Origin: Castellaniella sp049673105
Lineage (GTDB): Bacteria; Pseudomonadota; Gammaproteobacteria; Burkholderiales; Burkholderiaceae_B
Direction: 5' to 3'
DNA length: 64,000 bases
NCBI RefSeq assembly: GCF_049673105.1
Contig: NZ_JBATXG010000024.1
Location: forward strand, 22,438 to 86,437
Below the pieces are notes generated by a model that was not told the DNA's origin, did no database searches, and worked only from the letters and a program-made list of their open reading frames with translations. Positions 15,763 to 24,617 of this stretch are shown here, in pieces (the first letter of the stretch is position 1; every line of letters starts with the position of its first letter). A program made the translations under genes and the position numbers.

Positions 15763-16740
15763 CTAACGACGCGACAAGGCCTTGCGCAGGGCCTCGGCCA
15801 GTTCTTCTGCGGAAAATTTCGCCACATAACCATCGGCCCCGACACTGCGCACATGCGCTTCGTTGGCCGACCCCGACAAAGACGAATGGATCACCACCGG
15901 CAGCGCGCGCAAACGAGTGTCCTGTTTGATGTTGCGCGTCAGGGTGAAGCCGTCCATTTCAGGCATTTCCAGATCGGTCAGCATCAGGGCGACCTTGTCC
16001 AGGATGGTTTTTCCCTCGGCTTCCGCGGCGGCTTTCAGGACATTCAGCCGATCCCAGGCCTCGCGCCCCGATTTGACCATTTCATAGGGCACCTGCATGG
16101 CTTTCAGCGCCTGTTCCAGGAGTGAGCGCGCCACAAAGGAATCATCCGCCACCAACACCACCGACCCCGGTCGCAGCGTGAGCTTCTCGCCAACGTCTTT
16201 TTCTTCGACTTGATGGCGGTCTTTTTCGGGCGTGACCATCTGCAAGATGGCCTCGACGTCCAGCACCTGGGCCAGGCGCACCTCGTCCGCAGCATCGCCG
16301 GCGGCGCCTTCCAGTCGCGCCATGCTGCTGACCAGGCTTTGGGAAGTACCGCTGGATTCTGCGGAAATCACATCGTTCCAATCCAGACGCACGATGTCAT
16401 CGACCGATTCCACGGTAAAGGCCTGCGTCGTACGGCCAAATTCGGTGACGAGCATCAAGGTCGGCGCCGTCGGCAGCGTGCAGCCGATAATGGCCGGCAG
16501 GTCGAATACCGGAATCACCTGATCGCGCAGCTGCACCACGCCCAGGGAATATTTCGGCGCTCCCGCCACGGCGGTGACCGTGGGCATGGTGACAATTTCA
16601 CGCACCTTGAGCACATTGATGCCGTACAGTTCGGACTTGCCGGATTCCGTGTTGGCGCCCAGACGAAAGAGCAAAAGTTCGAACCGGTTGGTGCCTGTCA
16701 GGTTGGCACGGTCATCCACGGCATGTTGGCTGGGGCTCAT
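15763..16740 (-). CDS. cheV: Chemotaxis protein CheV (CheW-receiver fusion)
   Basis: The 325 residues comprise an N-terminal CheW domain (about 20-165, with LYGINVLKVREIVTMP and GVVQLRDQVIPVFDLP) and a C-terminal receiver domain (about 195-325). The phosphorylatable Asp is in MLTDLEMPEMDGF and the conserved Lys in DGYVAKFSAEEL. CheV couples receptors to CheA and tunes adaptation by phosphorylation. No other chemotaxis gene is nearby. GGAAGAGG precedes the ATG. Confidence 0.95.
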   Translation of the reverse strand: MSPSQHAVDDRANLTGTNRFELLLFRLGANTESGKSELYGINVLKVREIVTMPTVTAVAGAPKYSLGVVQLRDQVIPVFDLPAIIGCTLPTAPTLMLVTEFGRTTQAFTVESVDDIVRLDWNDVISAESSGTSQSLVSSMARLEGAAGDAADEVRLAQVLDVEAILQMVTPEKDRHQVEEKDVGEKLTLRPGSVVLVADDSFVARSLLEQALKAMQVPYEMVKSGREAWDRLNVLKAAAEAEGKTILDKVALMLTDLEMPEMDGFTLTRNIKQDTRLRALPVVIHSSLSGSANEAHVRSVGADGYVAKFSAEELAEALRKALSRR

Positions 16741-16916
16741 GAGAACCTCTTCCTATCAATAGGCTAAAAAGAGCAGTTTAAAGGAAAGCCAACCAGGGCA
16801 ATCGGGACAATACGCCAGTACCCTGCAGCCTATTCCGAACCAAACCGCCAGGCGCCGCTTGCCTGCCTGCTCTTCCATCCCGTAAAGTCCAGACTCTGAC
16901 CGGAAAGGAAAAGCAC

Positions 16917-17651
16917 ATGGACACGTCCCGCATCGATAAACACGCACTGGCGCCCACCGGGGTGCTGCGCGCCGCCATCAATACCGGCAACCCGATTCTG
17001 GCGGGCCTGGACCCGGCCACAGGGCAAGCGCAAGGCGTCTCCATCGACATTTCCCGCCGTCTGGCCGAGCTGCTGGGGCTGGAGCTGCAACTGGTGATCT
17101 ATGACACGGCAGGGAAATCCGTGGCGGGCGTCACACAAGGCGAAGCGGATGTCGGCTTTTTCGCCATTGACCCCACCCGGGGGGAGCAGATCGCTTTCAC
17201 CACGCCGTACGTCCTCATCGAAGGCAGCTACCTGGTGCGCCAGGATTCCCCGCTGACGAATAACGCTGAAGTCGATCAAGACGGCCGCACCGTCGTCGTG
17301 GGCAAGGCCAGCGCCTACGACCTGTTTCTGTCGCGCGAACTGAAGCATGCCACCATCGCCCGGGCGCCCTCCTCGCCCGCCGTGGTGAGCACCTTCCTGG
17401 AGACCGGGGCCGACGTCGCCGCCGGCGTACGGCAGCAGCTGGAAGCCGATGCGCAGACATTCGGCGGGCTGCGCCTGCTGGACGGGCACTTCATGGTGAT
17501 CCGTCAGGCGATGGGCGTCGCGCGCAGCCGCGACGCGCAGCAGGCGGCATTCCTGACGGATTTTCTGGAAGACGCCAAGGCGTCCGGGTTCGTCGCCCAG
17601 GCCCTGACCCGCCACGGCATCCAGGGGGCGGCTGTCGCCCCGGCTGCCTGA
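16917..17651 (+). CDS. Substrate-binding-protein family 3 domain without signal peptide
   Basis: The 244 residues form one SBP_bac_3 domain (GVLRAAINTGNPILAG, GVSIDISRRLAELLGLELQL, GEADVGFFAIDPTRGEQIAFT). The ATG has AAGGAA in front and there is no earlier in-frame ATG close by. The protein begins MDTSRIDKHALAPTG with no hydrophobic signal, so it should stay in the cytoplasm. A cytosolic ligand sensor or an enzyme related to cyclohexadienyl dehydratase is possible. It is 44 bp upstream of arsB with a small hairpin between (17656-17673). Confidence 0.8.
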   Translation: MDTSRIDKHALAPTGVLRAAINTGNPILAGLDPATGQAQGVSIDISRRLAELLGLELQLVIYDTAGKSVAGVTQGEADVGFFAIDPTRGEQIAFTTPYVLIEGSYLVRQDSPLTNNAEVDQDGRTVVVGKASAYDLFLSRELKHATIARAPSSPAVVSTFLETGADVAAGVRQQLEADAQTFGGLRLLDGHFMVIRQAMGVARSRDAQQAAFLTDFLEDAKASGFVAQALTRHGIQGAAVAPAA

Positions 17652-17695
17652 TGTTCCTGCCTTCGTTGGCAGGCTAGTCGATCCAGATTCCGTAC

Positions 17696-19009
17696 ATGCT
17701 GGCATTCGCAATATTCGTCGCCACGCTGGCGCTGGTGATCTGGCAGCCTCGCGGGTTGGGCATCGGCTGGAGCGCGCTGGCCGGCGCCGGCGTCGCCCTG
17801 CTGACCGGCGTGGTGCACTGGACTGACATTGCCACGGTCTGGCAGATCGTCTGGGATGCGACGTTCACGTTCGTCGCTCTGATCATCATTTCGCTGGTCC
17901 TGGACGAGGCGGGCTTTTTTTCCTGGGCGGCCCTGCACGTCGCGCGCTGGGGCAAGGGTTGCGGACACAGGCTGTTTTTCCTGATCCTGGCGCTGGGCGC
18001 CGCGATGTCGGCCTTTTTCGCCAACGACGGCGCGGCGCTGCTGCTGACCCCCATCATGATCGCCATCCTGGCCCGCCTGGATTTTCCCACCAGGACGACG
18101 CTGGCCTTTCTGATCGCCACGGGTTTTGTGGCCGACACCACCAGCCTGCCGCTGATCATCTCCAATCTGGTCAACATCGTCAGCGCCAATTATTTCCAGA
18201 TCAGTTTCGGCCACTACGCCTTGGTGATGGCACCCGTGAACCTGGTCTCGCTGGCCGCGACGCTGATCGTGCTGTGGCTGATGTTTCGCCGGCATATCCC
18301 CACTCGATACCCGATTGCAGGGCTGCAAGACCCGGCCAGCGCGATCCGCGACCACGGTGTCTTTCGCGCCGCCTTTCCCTTGCTGGCGATCCTGCTGCTG
18401 GCTTATTTCGCCACCGCCCCATTCGGCGTCCCCGTCTCGCTGGTGACCGGCGCTGCCGCCCTCTTGCTGACGGCGCTGGCGGGCCGCTGGTGGCGGGCAG
18501 GACGCGGCGCCGTCATCCCCGTCGCCGCGACCCTGCGCCACGCACCCTGGCAGATCGTGCTGTTTTCCATCGGCATGTATCTGGTGGTCTACGGCCTGGG
18601 CAAGGCCGGCCTGACCGACGCCGGCGCCCACGCGCTGCAATGGCTGGCGCGACAAGGAGACCTCATCGCCACGATCGGCGCCGGATTCCTGGCGGCGCTG
18701 ATCGCCTCGGTGATGAACAATCTGCCGTCGACGCTATTGGGCGCCCTGGCGATCGAACAGGCGCATCTGCCGGCAGGCACCCAGGAATTGATGGTCTATG
18801 CCAACGTGATCGGCAACGACCTGGGGCCGAAGCTCACCCCTATCGGCAGCCTGGCGACTCTGCTCTGGCTGCACGTGCTGGCCCGGAAAGGCTACCGGAT
18901 CAGTTGGGGGCAATACATGAAGATCGGCTTGCTGATCACCCCGCCCGTCTTGCTGGCGACCCTGGTCGCGCTGGTCGGCTGGAAACAGGTGCTGCCGGTT
19001 CTCAACTGA
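17696..19009 (+). CDS. arsB: ArsB-type arsenite efflux permease
   Basis: The 437-residue inner-membrane protein has about 12 membrane segments. The family signature falls around GAAMSAFFANDGAALLLTPIM and NNLPSTLLGALAI, with the C-terminal VIGNDLGPKLTPIGSLATLL. ArsB exports arsenite by proton antiport or with ArsA. No arsR, arsC or arsA gene adjoins it, so arsenic specificity rests on family resemblance only. Other members of the ArsB/NhaD superfamily remain possible. Confidence 0.88.
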   Translation: MLAFAIFVATLALVIWQPRGLGIGWSALAGAGVALLTGVVHWTDIATVWQIVWDATFTFVALIIISLVLDEAGFFSWAALHVARWGKGCGHRLFFLILALGAAMSAFFANDGAALLLTPIMIAILARLDFPTRTTLAFLIATGFVADTTSLPLIISNLVNIVSANYFQISFGHYALVMAPVNLVSLAATLIVLWLMFRRHIPTRYPIAGLQDPASAIRDHGVFRAAFPLLAILLLAYFATAPFGVPVSLVTGAAALLLTALAGRWWRAGRGAVIPVAATLRHAPWQIVLFSIGMYLVVYGLGKAGLTDAGAHALQWLARQGDLIATIGAGFLAALIASVMNNLPSTLLGALAIEQAHLPAGTQELMVYANVIGNDLGPKLTPIGSLATLLWLHVLARKGYRISWGQYMKIGLLITPPVLLATLVALVGWKQVLPVLN

Positions 19010-19024
19010 ACCGGCAGATCCGTG

Positions 19025-19615
19025 CTATTCCGTCAGGATCGACCAATCGCCCTGCCCGCTGGTCTGATCGACATAGAGCGCCTCGATGCCCGCCGCATCG
19101 GCCTTGGCCATCACCAGATCCCAGATGACGCCGCGCGCATCGAACTGCGCCGCATCGACGCGCGCGCCGGCGGCCAGCAGGCGCGCCTGGACGCGGTCCA
19201 TATCGGGATAGGGGCAGGTGCAGCGCACACGGCATTCTTCGCGCAAGACGGCCTTTTCAGCCAGCCGCAGGCATTCGGCGGCAACACCGCCATACGCCCG
19301 CACCAGCCCGCCGGTGCCTAGTTTGATGCCGCCGAACCAGCGGATCACCAGCACCGCCACGCGATCGCATGCTTGCGACTGAATGGCCTGCAAAATGGGC
19401 CGCCCGGCAGTGCCGCCGGGTTCGCCATCGTCATTGAATCGGTACTGGTCCCCAATCTGCCAGGCCCAGCAATTATGCGTGGCCTGAGCATCCCGCTGCG
19501 CATCCAGGAACGCCAGCGCCGATTGCGGAGAATCGACGGGCGCGGCCAAGGCCAGAAACCGGCTCTTGCGGATGTCGGCTTCGTGGCTGGCGGAGCCGGT
19601 CAGCACATAGGACAT
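19025..19615 (-). CDS. yigZ: YigZ/IMPACT family protein
   Basis: The 196 residues show the UPF0029 N-domain (SRFLALAAPVDSPQSA, THNCWAWQIGDQYRFNDDGE, VLVIRWFGGIKLGTGGLVRAYGG) and a smaller ferredoxin-like C-domain. Eukaryotic IMPACT modulates GCN2; the bacterial role is unsettled. The gene starts 16 bp after the ABC-F gene ends, on the same strand, which suggests co-transcription. Confidence 0.9.
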   Translation of the reverse strand: MSYVLTGSASHEADIRKSRFLALAAPVDSPQSALAFLDAQRDAQATHNCWAWQIGDQYRFNDDGEPGGTAGRPILQAIQSQACDRVAVLVIRWFGGIKLGTGGLVRAYGGVAAECLRLAEKAVLREECRVRCTCPYPDMDRVQARLLAAGARVDAAQFDARGVIWDLVMAKADAAGIEALYVDQTSGQGDWSILTE

Positions 19616-19631
19616 CGTGGCCCGACGAGCG

Positions 19632-21233
19632 TCAGACCTCGATGCCCTGCGAGGCCAGATATTCCTCGTAGGTACCCGGATAGTCGTTCAGGCGACCATC
19701 GGGCAGGATCTCGATCACGCGGGTGGCCACGCCGGACACGAACTGCCGGTCGTGCGACACGAACACCAAAGTGCCCTGATACTGTTCCATCGCATACTGC
19801 AGCGATTCGATGGATTCCATGTCCAGGTGGTTGGTGGGTTCGTCCATCAGCATGACGTTGTGCCGGCCCAGCATCAGGCGGCCAAAGCTCATGCGGTTTT
19901 TTTCACCCCCGGACAGCACCCGGACGGCTTTGGTGATCTCGTCGCCCGAAAACAGCAGGCGGCCCAATACGGAACGGATGGACTGGTCCTCGTCGCCCGG
20001 TTGACGATAATCGGTCAACCAGTCAAACAGGTCGCGGTCGGAATCGAACTGATCGGACACGTCCTGCGCCATATAGCCGATATCCGCGTTTTCAGACCAG
20101 CGCACATGCCCGTCGTCCGGCGCCAGATTGCCCGCCAGCAGACGCAGCAGCGTGGTCTTGCCGACCCCGTTGGCGCCGATGATGGCGACCTTCTGGCCGG
20201 CCTCGATCATGGTGCTCAGGCCTTTGATGATGGGGCGGTCGTAGGCTTTGGACAGGTCTTCGATATGGGCGGCCTGGCGGTGCAGGACCTTGTTGACCTC
20301 GAAGCGGATGTAGGGATTCTGGCGCGAGGACGGCTTGACCTGCACGGTCTCGGACTTGATGCGGTCGATCTGCTTCAGGCGCGACGTGGCCTGGCGGGAT
20401 TTGGATTTGTTGGCGGCGAAACGGCGCACGAAATCCTGCAATTCGACGACGCGATCCTTGGCCCGGGCATTGGCGGCCACCTGACGCTCGCGCGCCTGGG
20501 TCGAAGCCAGCATGTATTCGTCGTAATTGCCCGGATAGACGCGCAATTCGCCATAATCCAGATCCGCCATATGAGTGCAGACCTGGTTCAGGAAGTGGCG
20601 GTCGTGGCTGATGATGATCATGGTGCTGTCGTAGCCGTTCAGCACGTTTTCCAGCCAGCGGATGGTGTTGATGTCCAGGTTGTTGGTGGGCTCGTCCAGC
20701 AACAGCACGTCGGGGTTGGAGAACAGGGCCTGAGCCAGCAGCACGCGCAGTTTCCAGCCAGGAGCGATTTCGCTCATGGCCAGCTGATGCTGCTCGACGG
20801 GAATTTCCAGACCCAGCAGCAGTTCCCCCGCCCGCGCTTCAGCCGTGTAACCGTCGTATTCAGCGAATTTGCCTTCCAGTTCGGCGGCCCGCATGTAATC
20901 GTCTTCGCTGGCATCCGGATTGGCATAGATCGCATCGCGTTCGGCCATGGCCTGCCACATTTCTACGTGCCCCATCATGACGACGTCCAGCACGCGCACT
21001 TCTTCGAAGGCGAATTGGTCCTGGCGCAATTTCCCCAGGCGCACGCCAGGGTCCAGCGCGACGTTGCCGGCAGACGCTTCCAGATCGCCGCCGATGATCT
21101 TCATCAGCGTGGATTTGCCCGAGCCGTTGGCGCCGATCAGGCCATAACGGTTGCCGTCGCCGAATTTGACGCTGACGTTCTCGAACAGGGGTTTGGAACC
21201 GAACTGAATGGTGAGATTATTGGTGGAGATCAC
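19632..21233 (-). CDS. ABC-F family ATPase (YbiT type)
   Basis: The 533-residue soluble protein has two ABC modules. The first has Walker A GANGSGKST and Walker B VLLLDEPTNNLD, the second GANGVGKTT and VMLMDEPTNHLD. A charged inter-domain linker (RRFAANKSKSRQATSRLKQID) joins them. ABC-F proteins bind the ribosomal E site and relieve stalled translation; they have no membrane domain. The C-terminus lacks the long coiled coil of Uup, which favours the YbiT subgroup. It is followed by the yigZ-type gene. Confidence 0.92.
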   Translation of the reverse strand: MISTNNLTIQFGSKPLFENVSVKFGDGNRYGLIGANGSGKSTLMKIIGGDLEASAGNVALDPGVRLGKLRQDQFAFEEVRVLDVVMMGHVEMWQAMAERDAIYANPDASEDDYMRAAELEGKFAEYDGYTAEARAGELLLGLEIPVEQHQLAMSEIAPGWKLRVLLAQALFSNPDVLLLDEPTNNLDINTIRWLENVLNGYDSTMIIISHDRHFLNQVCTHMADLDYGELRVYPGNYDEYMLASTQARERQVAANARAKDRVVELQDFVRRFAANKSKSRQATSRLKQIDRIKSETVQVKPSSRQNPYIRFEVNKVLHRQAAHIEDLSKAYDRPIIKGLSTMIEAGQKVAIIGANGVGKTTLLRLLAGNLAPDDGHVRWSENADIGYMAQDVSDQFDSDRDLFDWLTDYRQPGDEDQSIRSVLGRLLFSGDEITKAVRVLSGGEKNRMSFGRLMLGRHNVMLMDEPTNHLDMESIESLQYAMEQYQGTLVFVSHDRQFVSGVATRVIEILPDGRLNDYPGTYEEYLASQGIEV

Positions 21234-21347
21234 GGTGGATGGCTTGGAAAATAAGAATCAAGATAACCTGGCATTCTAACTGACGATTCTACAGACCCCA
21301 GCACAAACCGCAGCCAAGGCTGGAATCCTGAAACATTTCGGCTTCAT

Positions 21348-21366
21348 CTTGCATCTATTGTGCAAG
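21348..21366. promoter_or_regulatory. Inverted repeat upstream of the small membrane-protein pair
   Basis: CTTGCA-N7-TGCAAG is a perfect 6-bp dyad 54 bp upstream of the ATG at 21420, in the divergent region shared with the ABC-F gene. It may be an operator; no regulator can be named. Confidence 0.3.
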
Positions 21367-21419
21367 AACGCGGCGCCGAGCAGTGTGCCGCTCAATAAAC
21401 CCGACTCAGGAGATTTCAC

Positions 21420-21758
21420 ATGCTGACTGCCGCCCTTATCATTTTCGCCATTGCCGCTCTGGGCGGCCTGGTGCTTGCCGCGCACGTGCTGCGCAACAAA
21501 TTCGCTCCCTGGGCCCTATCAGCGCTGCACGCGCTGCTGGGCGCCATCGGCCTGATCCTGTTGATCATCATGCTGGTGCAGGGCAACACCGCCCAACAGG
21601 TTCTCGCAGGTTTCGTCATTTTGCTGATCGCCGCCCTGGGCGGGTTTTTCCTGGCGTCCTTCCACCTGCGCAAACAGCTGCCGCCGAAAGCCGTTGTCAT
21701 CCTGCACGCCGCGCTGGCCGTCATCGGTTTCCTGACCTTGTTCAGCCTGGTGCTGTAA
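21420..21758 (+). CDS. Small membrane protein with internally duplicated two-helix unit
   Basis: The 112-residue protein is almost entirely hydrophobic, with about four membrane helices. Its halves are repeats. IAALGGLVLAAHVLRNKFAP in the first matches IAALGGFFLASFHLRKQLPP in the second, and ALHALLGAIGLILL matches ILHAALAVIGFLTL. Each half keeps a Leu-Arg before a Pro and a Leu-His-Ala in the next helix. I know no named family. CAGGAG precedes the ATG. The next gene starts 4 bp after the stop, so the two are very likely co-expressed. Confidence 0.8.
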   Translation: MLTAALIIFAIAALGGLVLAAHVLRNKFAPWALSALHALLGAIGLILLIIMLVQGNTAQQVLAGFVILLIAALGGFFLASFHLRKQLPPKAVVILHAALAVIGFLTLFSLVL

Positions 21759-21762
21759 CGCC

Positions 21763-22170
21763 ATGCGCCATCCTCTGCACCCCGCCCTGGTCCACTTCCC
21801 TGTGGCCTGTTGGTCGCTGGCCGTCGTCAGCGATCTGGCCAGCCTGTGGGTGGGCGAAGCCGCCTGGCGTTGGTCGGCAGGCCTGCTGGCGATCGGCTGC
21901 GTCACGGCGCTGGCCGCCATGCTGGCCGGTCTCATGGAGCTTGCCCGCATACCCGATGGTCCCGCGCTGCGCGACACCTACTGGCACATGGGCATCATGC
22001 TGGCCGCGTTCGCCCTGTTCACCGCTCGCTTGCTGACCGGGCTGGATCAATTGCAGCCGCTGGCGCCGGGATGGCCGGCGCTGCTGCTGGACGTGGCCGG
22101 CTTCATCGCACTGGCCATCGGCGGGTGGCTCGGAGGCCGCCTGGTGTACGGCCACGGCATCGGACGCTAA
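21763..22170 (+). CDS. DUF2231-like membrane protein
   Basis: The 135 residues begin MRHPLHPALVHFPVACW, the HPLHP/HFP signature of DUF2231 membrane proteins. Roughly four membrane segments follow. The His residues at the membrane edge have led to suggestions of haem or metal binding in the family, which is not established. It follows the duplicated membrane protein by 4 bp and is probably its partner. Confidence 0.8.
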   Translation: MRHPLHPALVHFPVACWSLAVVSDLASLWVGEAAWRWSAGLLAIGCVTALAAMLAGLMELARIPDGPALRDTYWHMGIMLAAFALFTARLLTGLDQLQPLAPGWPALLLDVAGFIALAIGGWLGGRLVYGHGIGR

Positions 22171-22189
22171 CTACAAGGCCTGGCTGCGA

Positions 22190-23773
22190 TCAGTGCTCGT
22201 GTTCCTGCAGCACCAGATGCGCCATGCCATCTTCGGTCGCGATGCCGACGCGGGCGCCCACCGGCAAAGTAGCTTTGACTTTGACATGCCCGTATGGCAG
22301 ACCGGTGATGACGGGGACCTTGACCGTGGCGCGCAGCCAGCGCACGACGGAATGCATGTCGTAGCCCTGGTCGTGCGGTGCAAGGCGATAGTCCGTGAAC
22401 TGGCCCAGCACGATGGCGCGCTGCTTTTCCAACACGCCGGCGTGCCAAAGCTGGGTCAACATGCGCTCGATGCGATAAGGGTGTTCGCCGACGTCTTCCA
22501 GGAACAGGATGCCGCCTTGAATGTCCGGCAGATAAGGCGTGCCGATCAGAGAGGCCACCATGGCCAGATTACCGCCCCACAGGATGCCGCGCGCATCCAC
22601 CGGATCAGCGTCCGGAGATTCGAAACTGAGAATTTCCAGTTCACCTGACAGGGTCTCCTGGAACAGAGCCTGGGTCAGATCGTCCACTTTCTTGCCGCCA
22701 AAGTCGAAGATCGCCGTCGGACCGGCCAGGCTGACCGCGCCGGTGCGCGCCAGCAAGGCCAGGCTGAAGGCGGTGAAATCGCTCTGGCCGATGAAGGTCT
22801 TGCCGCTGTCCGCCACGGCTTGCCAGTCGATGTACGGCAGCAGACGGCTCAGGCCATAGCCGCCCCGGGTCGCCATGACGACCGGATGCTTCTGCTTCAG
22901 GGCGCGCTGGATGGAAGCCAGACGCTGGTTGTCAGTGCCAGCGAAGCGTTCGTGTACAGCCAGGGCCGTGCGGTCGACTGCAACGCGAAAGCCCATGGCG
23001 CGCAGCCGCTCCATGGCCAGATCCAGCATGGCGGGATCGGCGACGGCGCCGGAGGGCGAGAACAGATAAATACCCGAAGGTTGTTCGTGCACGTGATGTT
23101 CGCCACAATCGGGATCGCCACAGACCAGGTGCGTGTGTTCGCTAGCAATGACCGGACTGGACGCCGGCTGGGCGGGCGCTGGTTTCTGTTTGGGCATATC
23201 AGAATGATCCTGGGAAGGAGAAGAAGGGATCGCGCGGGCAGCTTTGCGCCGAACGCGAAAGAATTCACGCAGCAATTCACCGCAGGCATCGGCCTGGATA
23301 CCACCGCGCACGACGGCATGATGGTTCAAGCGCGACTGCTGGCTAAGATCCACGACCCCGCCGCAGGCGCCTGTCTTGGGATCGGCAGCGCCATAGACGA
23401 TGTCCGCCAGCCGTGCATGAAACATGGCGCCTAGGCACATCGCGCAGGGTTCCAGCGTGACAAACAGCCGCGCGCCGGACAAACGGTAATTATCCAGGCT
23501 GCGGGCAGCAGCCCGCAAGGCGACGATTTCAGCATGCGCCGTCGGGTCGCGATCCAGGATGGTGCGGTTATGGCCGATCGCCAGCAGACGGCCTTCCGCG
23601 TCCAGCACCACGGCCCCGACCGGGACCTCGCCCAGATCGGCGGCCAAACGGGCCTGCCCCAGGGCCAGAGACATGGCGGCGGCATCATCCAGCAGGGGGC
23701 CGACTTCGCCAGGGCCGCCGCTGGCTGCGACGACGGCCACGTCCGACGCGGTTCGAGCAGGATGCCTAGCCAC
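22190..23773 (-). CDS. tadA: TadA-LdcA fusion: tRNA adenosine deaminase plus LD-carboxypeptidase
   Basis: One uninterrupted 527-codon frame carries two enzymes. Residues 30-180 are TadA, which makes inosine-34 in tRNA-Arg. It has the zinc/catalytic motif HAE at 80-82 and PCAMC at 109-113. Residues 233-527 are a peptidase-S66 LD-carboxypeptidase for murein tetrapeptides, with nucleophile Ser331 (GQSDFTAF), acidic residue near Glu426 and His496 (LPYGH). The linker holds a Cys/His cluster (213-230). An internal ATG at 23197 (residue 193) has AGGA upstream, so LdcA may also be made separately. The start overlaps the HAD gene's end by 8 bp. Confidence 0.88.
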   Translation of the reverse strand: MARHPARTASDVAVVAASGGPGEVGPLLDDAAAMSLALGQARLAADLGEVPVGAVVLDAEGRLLAIGHNRTILDRDPTAHAEIVALRAAARSLDNYRLSGARLFVTLEPCAMCLGAMFHARLADIVYGAADPKTGACGGVVDLSQQSRLNHHAVVRGGIQADACGELLREFFRVRRKAARAIPSSPSQDHSDMPKQKPAPAQPASSPVIASEHTHLVCGDPDCGEHHVHEQPSGIYLFSPSGAVADPAMLDLAMERLRAMGFRVAVDRTALAVHERFAGTDNQRLASIQRALKQKHPVVMATRGGYGLSRLLPYIDWQAVADSGKTFIGQSDFTAFSLALLARTGAVSLAGPTAIFDFGGKKVDDLTQALFQETLSGELEILSFESPDADPVDARGILWGGNLAMVASLIGTPYLPDIQGGILFLEDVGEHPYRIERMLTQLWHAGVLEKQRAIVLGQFTDYRLAPHDQGYDMHSVVRWLRATVKVPVITGLPYGHVKVKATLPVGARVGIATEDGMAHLVLQEHEH

Positions 23774-24614
23774 GATAGGTGCGCGCCTTCAGCACGATCT
23801 TGGACGCCAGGCTTTCGACGGCGGCCTCCAGCCATTGATAGAGTTCGGCGTCTTCGCCGAAGCGGGCCTGATTCAGATTCGATACCCGACCGTCTTCGAT
23901 GAACCCCCAGGCGCGGCTGCGCTTTTCCTTGTGGCGCGGGTCCCAGACGCCGAAGGCCACGCCGCCCGAGCGGCGGATCAGGGAAAAGCAGGGAATGTCG
24001 GTATAGCCGTCGCCCACGAAAATCATCTGATCGAACGGCACGCGCAGCTTGTCGGCGTCGATTTTGCGATTGACCTCGAAAGGTTGATTGCGCGATCCCG
24101 GCCCGATCATGCCCTTCTGGATGTGAAACAGGTAGCGGGTCTTGTCCGTGAAACTGACGATGCGACGCGGAAAATCGATCGCGCCCGCTGCATCATAGTG
24201 GAATTCGGATGCCCAGATGTCGGCAAACTGCCCGGCAATCCGGGTGCTGCGCAGCACATCACCAATGCCGCTGGAAATCAGGTAGAACTCCAGCTGCACC
24301 GTGGGGTGCGCCTGGCGCAGGCGCACGCGCAGCCGCTCGAACAAGGTTTCCACCCCTTCGTGCAGCGGCAGGCGGCGCCCCCAGTCCTGCAAGCGCTCGC
24401 GGGTAATGCGATGCTGCGGATCGGTGCGGGACAGTTCCAGCATGCGGTACAGATAGGCAGGGACCGGGTCCCAGTCGTGTTGGCTTAACAAGGGCCCCAC
24501 GCTGTCACGCCAGAAAGCGGTGACATCCACCCCCATTTCCTGCAGAAACCCCGAGGTGCTGTCCGGCGCCAAGGTATCGTCGAAATCGAAAACCAGTGCA
24601 ATCACATCAGCCAT
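23766..24614 (-). CDS. HAD-superfamily phosphatase
   Basis: The 282 residues carry HAD motif I FDFDDTLAPDS, motif II in FYLISSGIGDVL, a conserved Lys in VNRKIDADKL and motif IV FVGDGYTDIPCF. The cap inserted after motif I is mostly helical. A small-molecule phosphatase is expected, but the substrate cannot be read from the sequence. The gene sits between nnr (3 bp upstream) and the tadA-ldcA fusion (8-bp overlap), part of a run of minus-strand genes from 27754 to 22190. Confidence 0.85.
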   Translation of the reverse strand: MADVIALVFDFDDTLAPDSTSGFLQEMGVDVTAFWRDSVGPLLSQHDWDPVPAYLYRMLELSRTDPQHRITRERLQDWGRRLPLHEGVETLFERLRVRLRQAHPTVQLEFYLISSGIGDVLRSTRIAGQFADIWASEFHYDAAGAIDFPRRIVSFTDKTRYLFHIQKGMIGPGSRNQPFEVNRKIDADKLRVPFDQMIFVGDGYTDIPCFSLIRRSGGVAFGVWDPRHKEKRSRAWGFIEDGRVSNLNQARFGEDAELYQWLEAAVESLASKIVLKARTYRG

Positions 24615-24617
24615 GAG

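Noticed and set aside
19617..21254. 545-codon plus-strand open frame
   Set aside because: It is the shadow of the ABC-F gene, whose Walker motifs are intact on the minus strand.
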